64,000 bases of DNA. It comes from UBA7672 sp963784415 (GTDB lineage: Bacteria > Pseudomonadota > Alphaproteobacteria > Caulobacterales > Hyphomonadaceae). The notes beneath the pieces are model-generated. The model had not been told where the DNA came from, ran no database searches, and was given only the letters and a program-made list of their open reading frames with translations. Location: NCBI GenBank assembly GCA_963784415.1, contig CAWARK010000013.1:62001-126000 (forward strand). Direction: 5' to 3'. A program made the translations under genes and the position numbers. Positions 30,021-40,086 of this stretch are shown one piece after another (the first letter of the stretch is position 1; every line of letters begins with the position of its first letter).

Positions 30021-33000
30021 CGGCAGATCTGAAAAAGTCTCGTGAGGCCTTGGCGCGATGCCGCGCTCTTCGAAAGAGCGGCGCTGTGGAAGCGGTACTT
30101 CGCGGCGAGCTGCAATCGTGGCTGCGAAGGATTTTCCCAGATGAGAGTGATGAGGCGTGGATCAATCACTATGGTGAGGGAGCGGAAGCACACACGAAAA
30201 TCGGGACTGCTAAAGCGGGAATAGCGAGCCGGTTCATCGACAACCTGATCGGGTCGACTTCGATTGAGTACGAAGCTGACTTGCGCGTGCCTGCCAAATA
30301 CGCGGAGGGCTACAATCAAGTGAAGGAGCACGCCGCTGGGTTGATCCGCTCCGGTTCGCCTACTTCGCAAGTTCGAGGCATTTTATCCGACACAGTGGAG
30401 TGGCACGCGTATGACATCCGTCTGAGTGATGATGCTGAGCCCGCGAACTGCACTCCTGCTCATATCGAATTGATTGAGATTGACGCGTTTCAGGCCGAAG
30501 CCGATGACGAAGCCACGGCTGAACGTTTTGTCCTTTTCTTGCGGCGTCATCTTGCGCGCGAACAATCACGACCGCTCCTTGCGGACAACCTCGCTTTCGA
30601 CCTTGGCTTGGAAAGCCCAGCCTATCGGCGCAATGTAGAAGCGCTGACGGCATTGGTGGAAGACGGACGCGAAGCAGACGCGTCCATCGAGCTTGCAACT
30701 TCCCTTTGGTCGAAATTCATCGATCACTTGGAGGGCGAAGGTGGACCGTTTCGCATCGCCCCCTATGTCGACGAGCTTTACCTCAACATTCTAACGCGGT
30801 TGCTGAGCGCAAACGCGCTCTCCGAAATCGCGATCGTGAGCTCCGAGGACGAACTCAGCGCGATAATCGATGGCAGCTATTTTGCGGACAGGTTTCAGCT
30901 GGAAAATCTGGTTGAGCATGACTATTTCGGCTGGCTGACCCGCGCTGAACACATCGCAGGATTTTTGCCAGTAGCGCGCCAGATTTCAAAGGGATCTTTA
31001 CGCGTACGACTTTAGTCGCAGAGCTGAAGAAGACCTTTTTGGTCGCCTCACGGCGCAGCTTGCAAGACGCAGTCAGCGTCAGCTTCTAGGGCAGGGATGG
31101 ACGCCCGCTTGGCTTTCGCGCCTTCTTGCGGAGCGGTGTCTTGAAAGCATACCGGCCGGCGAGGCGCCCGCCATTGTCGATATGTGCTGTGGATCCGGAT
31201 CGATCGTAGCCGAAGTAATCAAGGCAGTCCGGCTGCGCTACGGCTACAGCGACCTTGAGTCATTCAGGGAGTGGTGACAGGTTTCGACATTGACCCCTTG
31301 GCTGTGGCTCTTGCCAAGACGACGTGGGTTCTTGCTCTCGCCGATGAGATAAAAGCCGCGACACATCCTGTTGTTATTCCGATTTTTCACGCAGATTTGT
31401 CGTTTGCGATCACTCCTGTTTCCGCGTCTCTTCCCATGCACGGCGAGGGTGACACCATAGAGATCACACTCGATGGTGAGACGATCGAGATGCCCGCTGC
31501 GATTGTGCAGCCAGAGCACCGAGAAATCTTCGATCGCATGGTGGACTGGGCTTACGATGAAGCCCGCGATCTGAGTGGTTCGAACGATCCCACACTTGAG
31601 AATGCGAAGACATTGGTCTCCGGCGTCGCAAGCGCGGCGGCGTCAGCGCCGTCCGAGGAACTGCAAAACCGAGCTGCAACGTCGTTGCTAACACTCGCTT
31701 TACGAATGAAAACCTTGGCACGGGCAAACCGCAACGGAATCTGGGCGTTCATCCTTCGGAAGACTGACCGGCCGGCGCTGTTGGCGGGCCAGTTCAACGG
31801 CTTGGTATCGAACCCACCTTGGCTCGCGATGAGCGCACTGGCGGACAATCCGTATCGACAAGACCTGACTAACGTGCCGTCGCGTACGGTATCAAGCCAG
31901 CAGGTGCATCGTTTCTCCATCTCGAGCTCGCCACGATGCATCTGTTACACGCTGTCGATCGGTATCTAAAGCCAAACGCCTCCATTGCTTGCCTTGTCCC
32001 AGGGACGGTTTTGAACGGCACCCACCACGAACATTTCCGTAAACGCGATTACCTCGTGAGCGCGCGCGCAGTGCCGCTGAGGGTTGACGATGTTTGGCAG
32101 ATCGAGTCCGGCACGTTCAATTACCCAAGCGTGGCAGTCATCGGCAAGAAAGCTGCCGACACTGCTGAGGCCGACGAGCCCGTATCGAGGGCATTCGAGG
32201 TTAGCTCTATGGTTCAGACGGAGGCGGACTTCTCGATCAGAAGCATTGGAGACCACCGAACGGCTTGGCTGATCGGAGACGCAGAATTATTAGTAACAAT
32301 CGAAGGAAATTCACAGGTCTCGCTGCAAGGCGCGGATATCATGCCGCGCGTGGCAGTATGCGTCGAGGTTATCGCTGAGGCTGGCGTCGAATACCGCGTG
32401 AATACACCAAGCACGAATTCGGCTTGGGGCTTCGCCGTAAAGCAAGCTAAGGAAATGAAGGGTGAGCAGTTCGCCGGGCATGTTGCGCCCGCGTTCATTT
32501 TTCAATTAGCTCAGTCTGAAAACCTTCTTCCGTTCGTTTTCGGCGCGCACCGAGTTCGCGTCGCGATTCTCCTGCTATCCGGCACGCGGGCGGGTGGCAG
32601 ATAGTGGATCCGACTGAGGTCCGCAGAATGGGCTTCACCCAAACCGCCCGGCGCTTCACAAGTATCAACGACCGCCTCGCTTCGGTTGGCGCAGGTACTA
32701 CCCTCGAAACTCGTATCGATGTTCGTAACAAGCTTTCCAGTCAAGTTTTTGGGACGTCTGGTTCCGTGATTTTATCTGGAGCAGGGGGCAAGCATATCTG
32801 CGCAGCATGTCTTCCGGTTTCTGAAGCAAACGAGCTGGTGGTGGACCAAACCCTCTACTGGCAAGTTGTGGCGAGCGAAGAGGAAGCCTGGTTCAAAACC
32901 GGAATTCTGAATAGCACCGCAATGACAAATGCAATTCTTCCATACAATCCGGAAGGCGATTTTGGCCCGCGTCACATCCATACTTTGCCGTATCGATTAA

Positions 33001-33224
33001 TGCCGGCGTTCGATGCAGAAAATGCGGACCATTTGCGCCTCGCTGCGCAAGCGCGAGCCGTCGCAGCGGCTGCGGTCGAATTTGTGAATGCTGATCCGTA
33101 CTTGGATGACCCCAACCGCGCGCTCTCATCTAGGCGGCGACGGCTACGTGGAAAGTTGGATGTATCGGCCGAGAAGATCGAGCTGGAGCAGTTGTGCGCG
33201 AGCCTCCTTCATTCCGGCAACTAG
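30017..33224 (+). pseudogene. Large N6-adenine DNA methyltransferase, four frameshifts
   Basis: Five reading-frame pieces join into a protein of about 1,068 residues. Piece 1 (from 30017) is a non-methylase N-terminal region containing STSIEYEADLRVPAKYAEGY, a layout seen near nuclease-like domains, which I cannot assign. From about 30985 the frame shifts to YDFSRRAEEDLFGRL and SAM motif I (IVDMCCGSGSIVAEVIKA); at 31268 to VTGFDIDPLAVALAKTTW and the catalytic NPPW (LVSNPPWLAMSAL); at about 31885 to HLELATMHLLHAVDRYLKPN; at about 32550 to HAGGWQIVDPTEVRRMGF. Each break is a single base, and one removes a T from TTT. The protein resembles large Type IIG-like or ISP-like methylases. Confidence 0.75.
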
Positions 33225-33308
33225 CCCAACCGCCTCGACCAGAGTTCTGACATGAGCAATGGTCATGATCGGGGGCTCGGACACCCATTGCACGTTGCGG
33301 CGACAGAT

Positions 33309-35077
33309 CTACTGCTGTCGGGCTTGTGCTCTTAGTGCTTCGACAGCGGCTTCAACAGCGCTCTTTGATGGCGCATTCGAATTCCACTCCTGCCAAAAAT
33401 CGCGGGTTGCGCTAGCAGGTTCAATCGTTGGCTTGTCGAGGCGGACACGAGTGGGGAGCAACATGGCATCGCCCAGAATGAGAGCCTCGCCTACATCAAG
33501 CAACGGTAGGGCGTCGATTAACTGAGACAGGTTGTCTGGCACGAGCCGCTTGATCGTATTCTGATCGGCGTCGTTGGTCAGGCGGAGTGCGATGAAATTA
33601 TTGCACTGGCTCAAGATTGTTCGGCTGACGTCCGATGGCCGCTGGCTGATCACAACCAGACCAACGCCGTACTTTCGGCCTTCCTTTGCGATGCGTTCGA
33701 AGTTCCAAAGCGCCTGCTTTTCCACCGAGTCCGCATCTTCTTTTGTCGGCAAATACAAGTGAGCTTCGTCGCAGAAGATACTCACCGCTCGACGCTCAGA
33801 GGGGTTCATCCAGAACTGGATGTCGTAAATTATTCGCGCAAGCACTCCAGTGACGACCGGTAGGACGTCTGAGGGCACTTCCGAAAAGTCGATGATTTTG
33901 ATGCCGTTGGCTTTCCCGCTCTCGGACTGGAAAAGACGAACTGCCAGCTTTTGAAGCCAATTATATTGTAGTGCATCTGCAGGCGGAGCGAACATGAATC
34001 GATACCTGCGGTCAGAAATTTTGGCGTCCAAGCGCGACACGAAGCGCGTCAGTTTTCCCTCCCACTCGCCTTGTACGCGGCGTCATTCTTGCCCACTCCC
34101 TTTCTCGTATCGTCCGCTACAAGCTCTTTAAGGAGATCGGCAATGGCAAACGGAATTGGGGAATCGACGGTGAACGTCTCCTGCACGGTTTTCGCTGTTG
34201 CTATTCCTGCCTTGCCCGCAGCGTCGACACTGCGGCCTTTAAGATCCCGTACATGCAGGCTGAACCTAGACGCTTGGTTTGGAGCGTTTTGATCCGAGCG
34301 ATCAAGCAGCATCGAGAGGAGCTCATCCCGATTTAGCGCCCAGTAAGGAAGAAAGATCGTATTTTCGCTCGGGGACGCCAGATCTCCCGGCCCAGCGATT
34401 TTGAACCTTTGAGCGATTGCAGACTCCCCTGCCGCCAACGGTGCGTACTCGCCGTGCATATCGAAGACGATGATGTTCGGATGCTTCAGCTGCGCCGCTC
34501 GCTCAAGAACGAGAGCGACCGTCCAGCTTTTTCCCGAGCCGGTACTGCCAACGATGGCAGCATGGCGTTGGAAGAGGCGATCACCACTAGCGATAGCCGC
34601 AGCGGACCGATCCGCTACAAATGTCCCAAGCCGAAGTTTCTCGCCTTCTGAAAGCCCAGCTCCGAGCAGTCCCATAAATCGTTGAAGGTTGCCGCCGGTG
34701 ATGAGGTGGCAGGTACGATCGATTTGCGGAAATGAGTCCGCACCTCGTTTAAAGACATTCGTCTTCCTGCCGTCCACCGAGCGAAACGTCCCTATCAAAC
34801 TGACGCGAACGACGTCGCCTGCCATGACAGCCACCGGTATGTCAGCACCGTCGTCGGTGGGCGTGGTTGGCGCCTCTACAAGGCCGCGCGTTACGCGATC
34901 GATCAATGCAATCAGATATTCGGCCTCTGTCGTCCCCTTGATGGCGACTAAGTGGCCGATTGCAAGGTGCGAGACTATCGGGGCGTTCAGAACGCTTATG
35001 CTCACCCGCGCGGTATCGACGGCCGCCACAACGCCCACAAGATCGTTGTCAGTAAACTCGAATACTTTTTCCGTCAT
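33309..35077 (-). pseudogene. HerA/DUF87 ATPase, partner of SIR2, one frameshift
   Basis: A HerA-type hexameric ATPase of about 590 residues. After an N-terminal HAS-barrel-like region comes Walker A at residues 177-184 (AAIVGSTGSGKSWTVALVL). Near 34052 the frame is lost: AAYKASGREN ends in TGA, while adding one G gives AYKGEWEGKLTRFVSRLD, joining smoothly to the rest. The second part holds Walker B (AVSIFCDEAHLYLP) and VISQRPSDVSRTILSQ, the family's sensor. The ATG at 35077 overlaps the SIR2 stop (ATGA). In known SIR2-HerA pairs, HerA assembles with SIR2 and controls its NAD-consuming activity on phage infection. It is convergent with the methyltransferase operon, 84 bases apart. Confidence 0.88.
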
Positions 35078-36117
35078 GATTGCATCACCCCCGAGACGAA
35101 GCCGTCGATGTCCCAAATTCGCTGGTTCGCAAGTTTGACAATCTGGCCCTGAAAATGGATGCGGGTTGAGTTTTCGTCATCGGGGCTCGCATCCACGGCC
35201 ATGATCGACGGATACTTTTGAACCTGAGTCAGCGTGTTTGCTGTGAGCGATCGAGTGAGCATCACGCAGGGAATGCCGGCCGCGATTCTGGTTCTAATGT
35301 GAGTTTCAAGATGATCGTCGTTGAATCCGTAACCGAGGATCAACAGCCCCCGACTTTCATCGACTGCCTTGTTGGCAGCTTCGCGATGAAGATCGAAAGG
35401 TTGGTCATAGCCCGCTCGATACTTGTTCTGTCCAGGCGTGATGATCAGCGCATTCTCAGGTCCCAACGCGAAGCCCGATCGAATGGGGCTACCGCTCGAC
35501 ATGAACCAGTCGAGGCTTCCGTGAGGCTTGAGAACTGAGACGACGCGCCGTTCAACGCGTCGTGGCGTTTTGCCAAACCACTCTACCCGCTCGCAGTACG
35601 CATAAGGATGAGAGGGAGCGAAGGCCGCATTGTATAGCCCAAAGGCTCGCCCATCGACCTTGAAACCAGCAACTTCGGCTGCCAGCTCAATCAGACGATC
35701 ATAGTTGGTTGTAACAATTTGGAGGCGACTGTCCTGAGGCAGATGAGGCATCAATTTGGAGAGCTTCAAGGTCTGCTTTCCGCCAAAAACCCTCGTCACC
35801 ACCTCGCTTTCTTTCTCCAGCATAAGCTTTGCCGTCTGCCACCGAATGAAATTCCCGACGTCATCGGTGACCGCGATCGAATGAAGGGCCGCTTCCAACC
35901 CTTGCGCCTTGATTGCCTTAACGATCGCTGCCCAATCTTCGTTGGCAAGGTTGACGCCTGACCCCACGGGATCACAGGTTGATAGGTAGTCAGCGAGAGC
36001 GCCCATACTCGGAAGGCCTTCTGCGCATGACAAACCAGAGCCGATCACCACGACTACACCTGGTTGAAGATGGCGCTGAAGATGCCGCTTAATATCGTCG
36101 TCGCTGAGATCAGCCAT
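35074..36117 (-). CDS. SIR2-domain NADase-type effector
   Basis: A 347-residue SIR2-like protein. The NAD-binding start is VVVIGSGLSCAEGLPS (residues 22-37). The catalytic pocket residues are the Asn and Asp of TTNYDRLIE (138, 140) and the His of KPHGSLDWF (199). LGYGFNDDHLETHI (261-274) is the standard C-terminal signature. Members next to HerA hydrolyse NAD on phage infection, causing growth arrest. No transmembrane helix is visible. The gene is uninterrupted and overlaps herA by 4 bases. A 13-base palindrome lies 145 bases upstream. The call to effector function is from known SIR2-HerA systems, not shown here. Confidence 0.88.
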   Translation of the reverse strand: MADLSDDDIKRHLQRHLQPGVVVVIGSGLSCAEGLPSMGALADYLSTCDPVGSGVNLANEDWAAIVKAIKAQGLEAALHSIAVTDDVGNFIRWQTAKLMLEKESEVVTRVFGGKQTLKLSKLMPHLPQDSRLQIVTTNYDRLIELAAEVAGFKVDGRAFGLYNAAFAPSHPYAYCERVEWFGKTPRRVERRVVSVLKPHGSLDWFMSSGSPIRSGFALGPENALIITPGQNKYRAGYDQPFDLHREAANKAVDESRGLLILGYGFNDDHLETHIRTRIAAGIPCVMLTRSLTANTLTQVQKYPSIMAVDASPDDENSTRIHFQGQIVKLANQRIWDIDGFVSGVMQS

Positions 36118-36261
36118 CGCGTAGCTCTCGTCCCCCTTAAAGTACCCACGCGATCATAGGCCTAAACAGAGCAGAACTTCACGCTAAAAAGTTTTTCCAT
36201 AACTAGAGCCGCCGACTGGTGATAAGCGACAAAAGTTAGCTGCCTGGGAGAGACGTAGCTG

Positions 36262-36274
36262 CTCACGGCGTGAG
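36262..36274. promoter_or_regulatory. 13-base palindrome upstream of SIR2-HerA
   Basis: CTCACG and CGTGAG flank one central G, giving a perfect 6-1-6 palindrome in the 271-base gap between the SIR2 gene and the next gene. It could be an operator for the SIR2-herA unit; at this length chance cannot be excluded. Confidence 0.35.
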
Positions 36275-36388
36275 ACCACGGCAAATTGAGTTCATCCTCA
36301 ATGATCGCAAAGCAGCTCGCAGGTTATTGAAGATGAAGCTGATGCGCGGAGCCACGAGGCTTTTGACTCTGCGCTTGCTGAAACAACG

Positions 36389-36715
36389 CTAGATATCTGC
36401 GTGCTGCTGAGCCTGTACGCGGCCAGTGACATTTTCGGACGCCGCCGATGACACTTCAACAGCCTGGACGAGCATGATCTGCATATAAGCGTAACGCCGC
36501 GCTTCGCCCCAGCGCCATTGCCGGAATAGCTGGAACATTTCCAGTTCCTCGGCGATGACGGGGACATCGTTAGAGGACATTGATCGAGCGATAACCGACA
36601 CGCTATCGTACGCGTCGTTCGCTTCTTGCTGGCTGACGAGCGGTTCGTCGATGTCGAGGGCAACGTCGAGCGCCTTGTCCACGGCCAGACGGGGGCTGGC
36701 TGAAAAGTCTGCCAT
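36389..36715 (-). CDS. Orphan paralogue of the Fic-linked antitoxin-like protein
   Basis: A protein of about 109 residues starting at the ATG at 36715 (MADFSASPRLAVDKALDVAL). Its core, LDIDEPLVSQQEANDAYDSV and MFQLFRQWRWGEARRYAYM, closely parallels the small protein encoded just before the Fic gene (AIDEPLLTQAEADAAH, MFEMFWRERWGDRRVSAYV). The glutamate expected in the inhibitory motif is replaced (ARSMSSNDV). It could be a diverged second copy or an antitoxin for another target. The frame runs upstream to 36895, but that part looks like non-coding sequence. Confidence 0.6.
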   Translation of the reverse strand: MADFSASPRLAVDKALDVALDIDEPLVSQQEANDAYDSVSVIARSMSSNDVPVIAEELEMFQLFRQWRWGEARRYAYMQIMLVQAVEVSSAASENVTGRVQAQQHADI

Positions 36716-37013
36716 CGAGCATTTCATCAGCCGGCTCATCGCCAAACAGCAGTAGACTATCGGTCCAAGCATCAGGGCTCTCCTTCCTGCAGCGCCCCGC
36801 GTAAAGAGGCCGCCGCTGCCTGTGCCTCTCATCGCATGAGTGGACCTGTGCTTTGGGGGAAAGAGGGGCGTCGCCCCTTTGCGCGCGCAAGGCATCCCAA
36901 CGTCTCCCGCGATGCGGGGCCCTCGTTCGGAGCCTCCTTGCGCGAGCCAACCCCATTCTCGGCGAAGGCCAGAGGTTCATGCGAACCCCAATTCAAAGTT
37001 TCTCTCGCTGAAG
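36716..37013. other. Gene-poor spacer between paralogue and Fic gene
   Basis: About 298 bases with high GC and no credible gene; short frames here are in shifted or reverse phase. I see nothing distinctive beyond short G-rich tracts. Confidence 0.4.
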
Positions 37014-37742
37014 TTAGCGTCCGCGATCACCACCACGACCGGAGCCTCGTCCCGACGTGCCGCGCGTACCGCCTCTGGAACCCGAACGCGATCCGGTGCG
37101 GGCGCTGGCACGCGCCACGCCGGCGCTTTTTACTCGTGTTGATTCAGCCTCGCGCGCGAGACCAGGAACGATCGCCTGACGAATAAGGACAGCCATCCGC
37201 CCATAGTTTTTGTCGTTGGCAGAGACAGAGGCGCGCATCCATTTGCGGCCTTCCAGTCTCGTGAGGTCGATTGCGTGACCTGCACGCTCGCCGAGTTGCT
37301 TCAAGAACTGGTACTGCATCCGTCCATTACCTTCGCGAAAGGGATGAACGAAGTTCAGATCACCAAGGATACGTGCAGCGCCAATCGCAAACTGTTTTGC
37401 AGACTGGCCTTGCAGATAGTTCGCGTCTTTGACCTGCCGATGCACATCATTCAGGCCGTTGAGGATAAAAGGACCAGGCAAGAAGGTGGATGAACCCTTC
37501 TGCATAACTGGAATGTCGGTTCGAAGCTGTCCCGCCCACGGATAGACTTTCCCGAAGAGGTGCTTGTGCAATGTCTGGACGTGAGCCGCATCGAAGTCCC
37601 CGCGCGGCATTCCTGCATGAGCAGCCTGATGAGCCAGCCGGCGTTCAGCTAACTCGAGAATTGTTACGTCGGCGATATTGAGCTTATTGCGCAGGACGCC
37701 AGTGCTTTCGTCGAGGTAGGGATCGACGAACTTTTCGCTCAT
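37014..37742 (-). CDS. Fic-domain toxin with Arg/Gly-rich tail
   Basis: A 242-residue Fic protein, predicted to transfer AMP or another nucleotide moiety onto a target protein. The Fic core covers about residues 20-180: VYPWAGQLRTDIPVMQKG is the flap region, and the catalytic loop is HPFREGNGRMQYQF (H133 to R141). The canonical HxFx[D/E]GNGRxxR has Arg at the last position; here it is Tyr144. From about residue 200 the tail is rich in Arg, Gly and Ser (SRSGSRGGTRGTSGRGSGRG), an unusual addition. The start overlaps the upstream small gene by 4 bases. Its upstream partners look like VbhA-type antitoxins, as in VbhT systems. Confidence 0.88.
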   Translation of the reverse strand: MSEKFVDPYLDESTGVLRNKLNIADVTILELAERRLAHQAAHAGMPRGDFDAAHVQTLHKHLFGKVYPWAGQLRTDIPVMQKGSSTFLPGPFILNGLNDVHRQVKDANYLQGQSAKQFAIGAARILGDLNFVHPFREGNGRMQYQFLKQLGERAGHAIDLTRLEGRKWMRASVSANDKNYGRMAVLIRQAIVPGLAREAESTRVKSAGVARASARTGSRSGSRGGTRGTSGRGSGRGGDRGR

Positions 37743-38008
37743 CCTCCAGACGCCACTTGGCGGATCGTTTCATCCACGTAGGCGGATACCCGTCGATCGC
37801 CCCAACGCTCCCGCCAAAACATTTCGAACATGGCGATTTCATCGGGCGTATGCGGGTTGCCTTCCATTGCGTTACAGTGCGCCATTTCGAGGCCGCGCTC
37901 ATGCGCGGCGTCAGCTTCTGCTTGGGTGAGAAGTGGTTCATCGATTGCCAGGGCCGCAGCTTGTGCGGCGGAGTTAGGAAACGCGGTTGGAATTGTCTTT
38001 TGTGTCAT
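37739..38008 (-). CDS. Antitoxin-like partner of the Fic protein
   Basis: A protein of about 89 residues from the ATG at 38008 (MTQKTIPTAFPNSAAQAAAL). It contains AIDEPLLTQAEADAAHERGL, then AHCNAMEGNPHTPDEIAMFE, where the Glu-Gly resembles the inhibitory E-G of class I Fic antitoxins, although Cys stands at the usual Ser/Thr position. WRERWGDRRVSAYVDETI closes it. It overlaps the Fic gene (ATGA) at its end and the VbhA-like gene at its start by 4 bases, so the three are translationally coupled. Whether it, the upstream gene, or both silence Fic is not known. Confidence 0.7.
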   Translation of the reverse strand: MTQKTIPTAFPNSAAQAAALAIDEPLLTQAEADAAHERGLEMAHCNAMEGNPHTPDEIAMFEMFWRERWGDRRVSAYVDETIRQVASGG

Positions 38009-38247
38009 GAGCGACCGCCGTCCACTCGATAATGCGCGACAAGGGCCGCTACGCACTCGTCTGCGGTTTTTCGTCCATAAATCCAGTCTTGCTCCAAACG
38101 CGCAGACAATTCCGACTGTCCGATCAAACCCTCAATACGGTGATGTGCCTCTGCCTGCACGACTGCAGCGCGGCGCGCGGCAACTTCCTTCTCGCCAAGA
38201 GAATTGGAAGGGCAGTTGTCAGCAACGATATCGGGCGGTGAACTCAT
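38005..38247 (-). CDS. VbhA-family antitoxin-like protein
   Basis: An 80-residue protein with the layout of VbhA-type Fic antitoxins: RRAAVVQAEAHHRIEGLIG, where the glutamate in I-E-G would block ATP binding in the Fic pocket, then QDWIYGRKTADECVAALVAH, similar to the C-terminal helix of the family. The normal [S/T]xxxE[G/N] motif has His in place of Ser/Thr. It heads a three-gene, 4-base-overlapping unit ending in the Fic toxin. Confidence 0.75.
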   Translation of the reverse strand: MSSPPDIVADNCPSNSLGEKEVAARRAAVVQAEAHHRIEGLIGQSELSARLEQDWIYGRKTADECVAALVAHYRVDGGRS

Positions 38248-38340
38248 GCAATATTGTAGTGCCGTTCCCGACGTTTTTCAACAAAAAGCCGAAACAGAGC
38301 GGGAAAAAAGGTGGGCAATTCAAGGGCGTAACTATGCCAA

Positions 38341-38520
38341 TCAGGGCGCTAAACCCCGGTGATCAAGTTCGCTCGTAAGCAGCTGTATGGCAGCGCTGAG
38401 ATTGTTGAATTTGGTCGAGGTTGGCACGGTGCCGGCTCTTTCCGTACAGGCCTGCTGGAACAGCGCACGTAACTCGTTGTTGGATTTTTTCCTTAGATCG
38501 CAGCGCGAAACTTTCAGCAT
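38341..38520 (-). CDS. Conserved-looking 59-residue protein in the mobilisation region
   Basis: The ATG at 38520 (MLKVSRCDLRKKSNNELRAL) is preceded by AAGGAG at a good spacing, an unusually strong ribosome binding site. The frame reads upstream to 38670, but the start is clearly here. The protein is a basic helix followed by FQQACTERAGTVPTSTKF and a short helical end. I have seen similar small proteins near relaxases in alphaproteobacterial elements but cannot name a function. Confidence 0.7.
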   Translation of the reverse strand: MLKVSRCDLRKKSNNELRALFQQACTERAGTVPTSTKFNNLSAAIQLLTSELDHRGLAP

Positions 38521-38747
38521 GTTTTCTCCTTCTTGTTCGCCGCCCCACATGGGCCGCGTTGGAGACGTCACAGCCCGAACACGTGACCGGGCGCATTCGC
38601 AGAATCGAAACAGCGTGGAGAAGGGAGTATCCCTTGCGCCAACAGGTTGCGTGGCCGGGTAAGAATCCAAATGAGCGGTAATGCTGGGAGGAAGAAGAGA
38701 ACCATTGCCTGAAAAAGCTGCGGAATCTGAGTGCCGGAATTAGTGAT

Positions 38748-40086
38748 CTAACGATCAAGGCCGGGACCTCTCGGTCCACGTCCGCCTGGAGGTGCTGGCG
38801 ATGACTCTTGCCTGCCTCGCGACGCACCTCTTGCGTTGCGACCAAAAGCGTCTCGGAGGCCGCGACCCTGTTCCTTGCCTGCATGACGAAGACGAGCCGC
38901 ATCACGGCAAAGAGCCAAAACCCGCTCAGCGTTCTGTCGCCGGGTTTCTTTTATGCGCTGCTGAAGGATCTGACGCTCCTGAAGCTGAGCTGCGACCAAC
39001 GTGTCCCGTTGAACGCGGTCGCGCTGAAGCGAGAAAAACACTTCTACCTCATTCTTCTTTTTGGTTTTCGAGAATTCGCCGGTCACTCTATCCCACAGGC
39101 CTGCCGCGCCAGTACGGAAGCGGGCAGCACGCTCCTTGGTTTCAGCGATTAGTCGCGCCAACTGGCCGACGTCCAGACGATCGCGCTCTTCACGATGCTT
39201 CAGCTGCATCGCAAGGCGATCATTCTCAAGTTGCTTCATCGCCCTTACGCCGATGAGCTTCGCCTCGCGAATGTGATTGCTGAGCTTCGGCAGTATCTCT
39301 CTGCGGATATGCGCCTGCACATCGCTAACTGCCTGCAACATTGCCGGGCTCCCAAGCTTTGCGGTCACATCGGCAGTTCGCTTTTCGAGAAGCCGTGCAA
39401 GCGAGTGAACCTCGCCTTCGTGGGAGACAAGGACATGACCACGTCGGTCGCCTTTAGCTAGGTAAAGCCCTCGTTCTTCCATCGCCTGGGAGAATGCTGG
39501 CAAGCCGTCTGAAACGGCCCAGCATTCTTGAAATCATACCTTTGAGCAACTTCGGATCGAGCCCGTCGCGTTTTGCTTGCTGCCACTCTTCGAGTGAAAA
39601 GTTACGCGGGTCGCGCGCACGGGAATCCATCAGGCCCTTCGGCATCCTCCAGCCGTTTTCCAGGTAAAGCTGCTTTGAGATCTCACGCAGCTTGGTTTTG
39701 AAAAATGACAGATGCTTCGCTGTCATCGTCTCTGCGTCGATCCTCGACCAGACAGCGTGGGCATGTCGTCTCCCCTCTTTCTCATGAAAAACGACGATGC
39801 GCGGCTGATCCTTCAATCCGAGGCGCTCTTCCACATCATTGAGAGCCTTTTCGAAGACACCGACCCGCACGGTTTCGGTTTCAGGCGGGCTCAGCGAGAG
39901 TGAAAAGAGGTACTGCCTGCATCTCGTTCCCTTGCTGACGGCTTGGGCTTCTTTCAGCGCGCCCATCATCGAGTTGGAGATAAAGCCTCGCACCTCATGC
40001 ACTTCGACGTGCTCATTCTCCTCAGTCTTGAGAAGATGCTGCCCAAGGTTTGCGCCGCCGCCGCGCTGAGAACCCTTCAAGATCAT
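38748..40086 (-). pseudogene. MobA/VirD2-type relaxase, one frameshift
   Basis: A relaxase starting MILKGSQRGGGANLGQHLLK, with HEVRGFISNSMMGALKEAQA and the metal-binding histidine motif GRRHAHAVWSRID; QYLFSLSLSPPETE is the strand after the nicking domain. Near 39525 the frame is lost; deleting one A from AAGAATGC gives ECWAVSDGLPAFSQAMEERG, then GLYLAKGDRRGHVLVSHEGE, a conserved relaxase C-terminal block. The remaining part (about 39480 to 38750) is a long coiled-coil, basic and Arg-rich at its end. Joined length is about 446 residues. It should nick the element at oriT. The start overlaps mobC by 4 bases. Confidence 0.86.
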
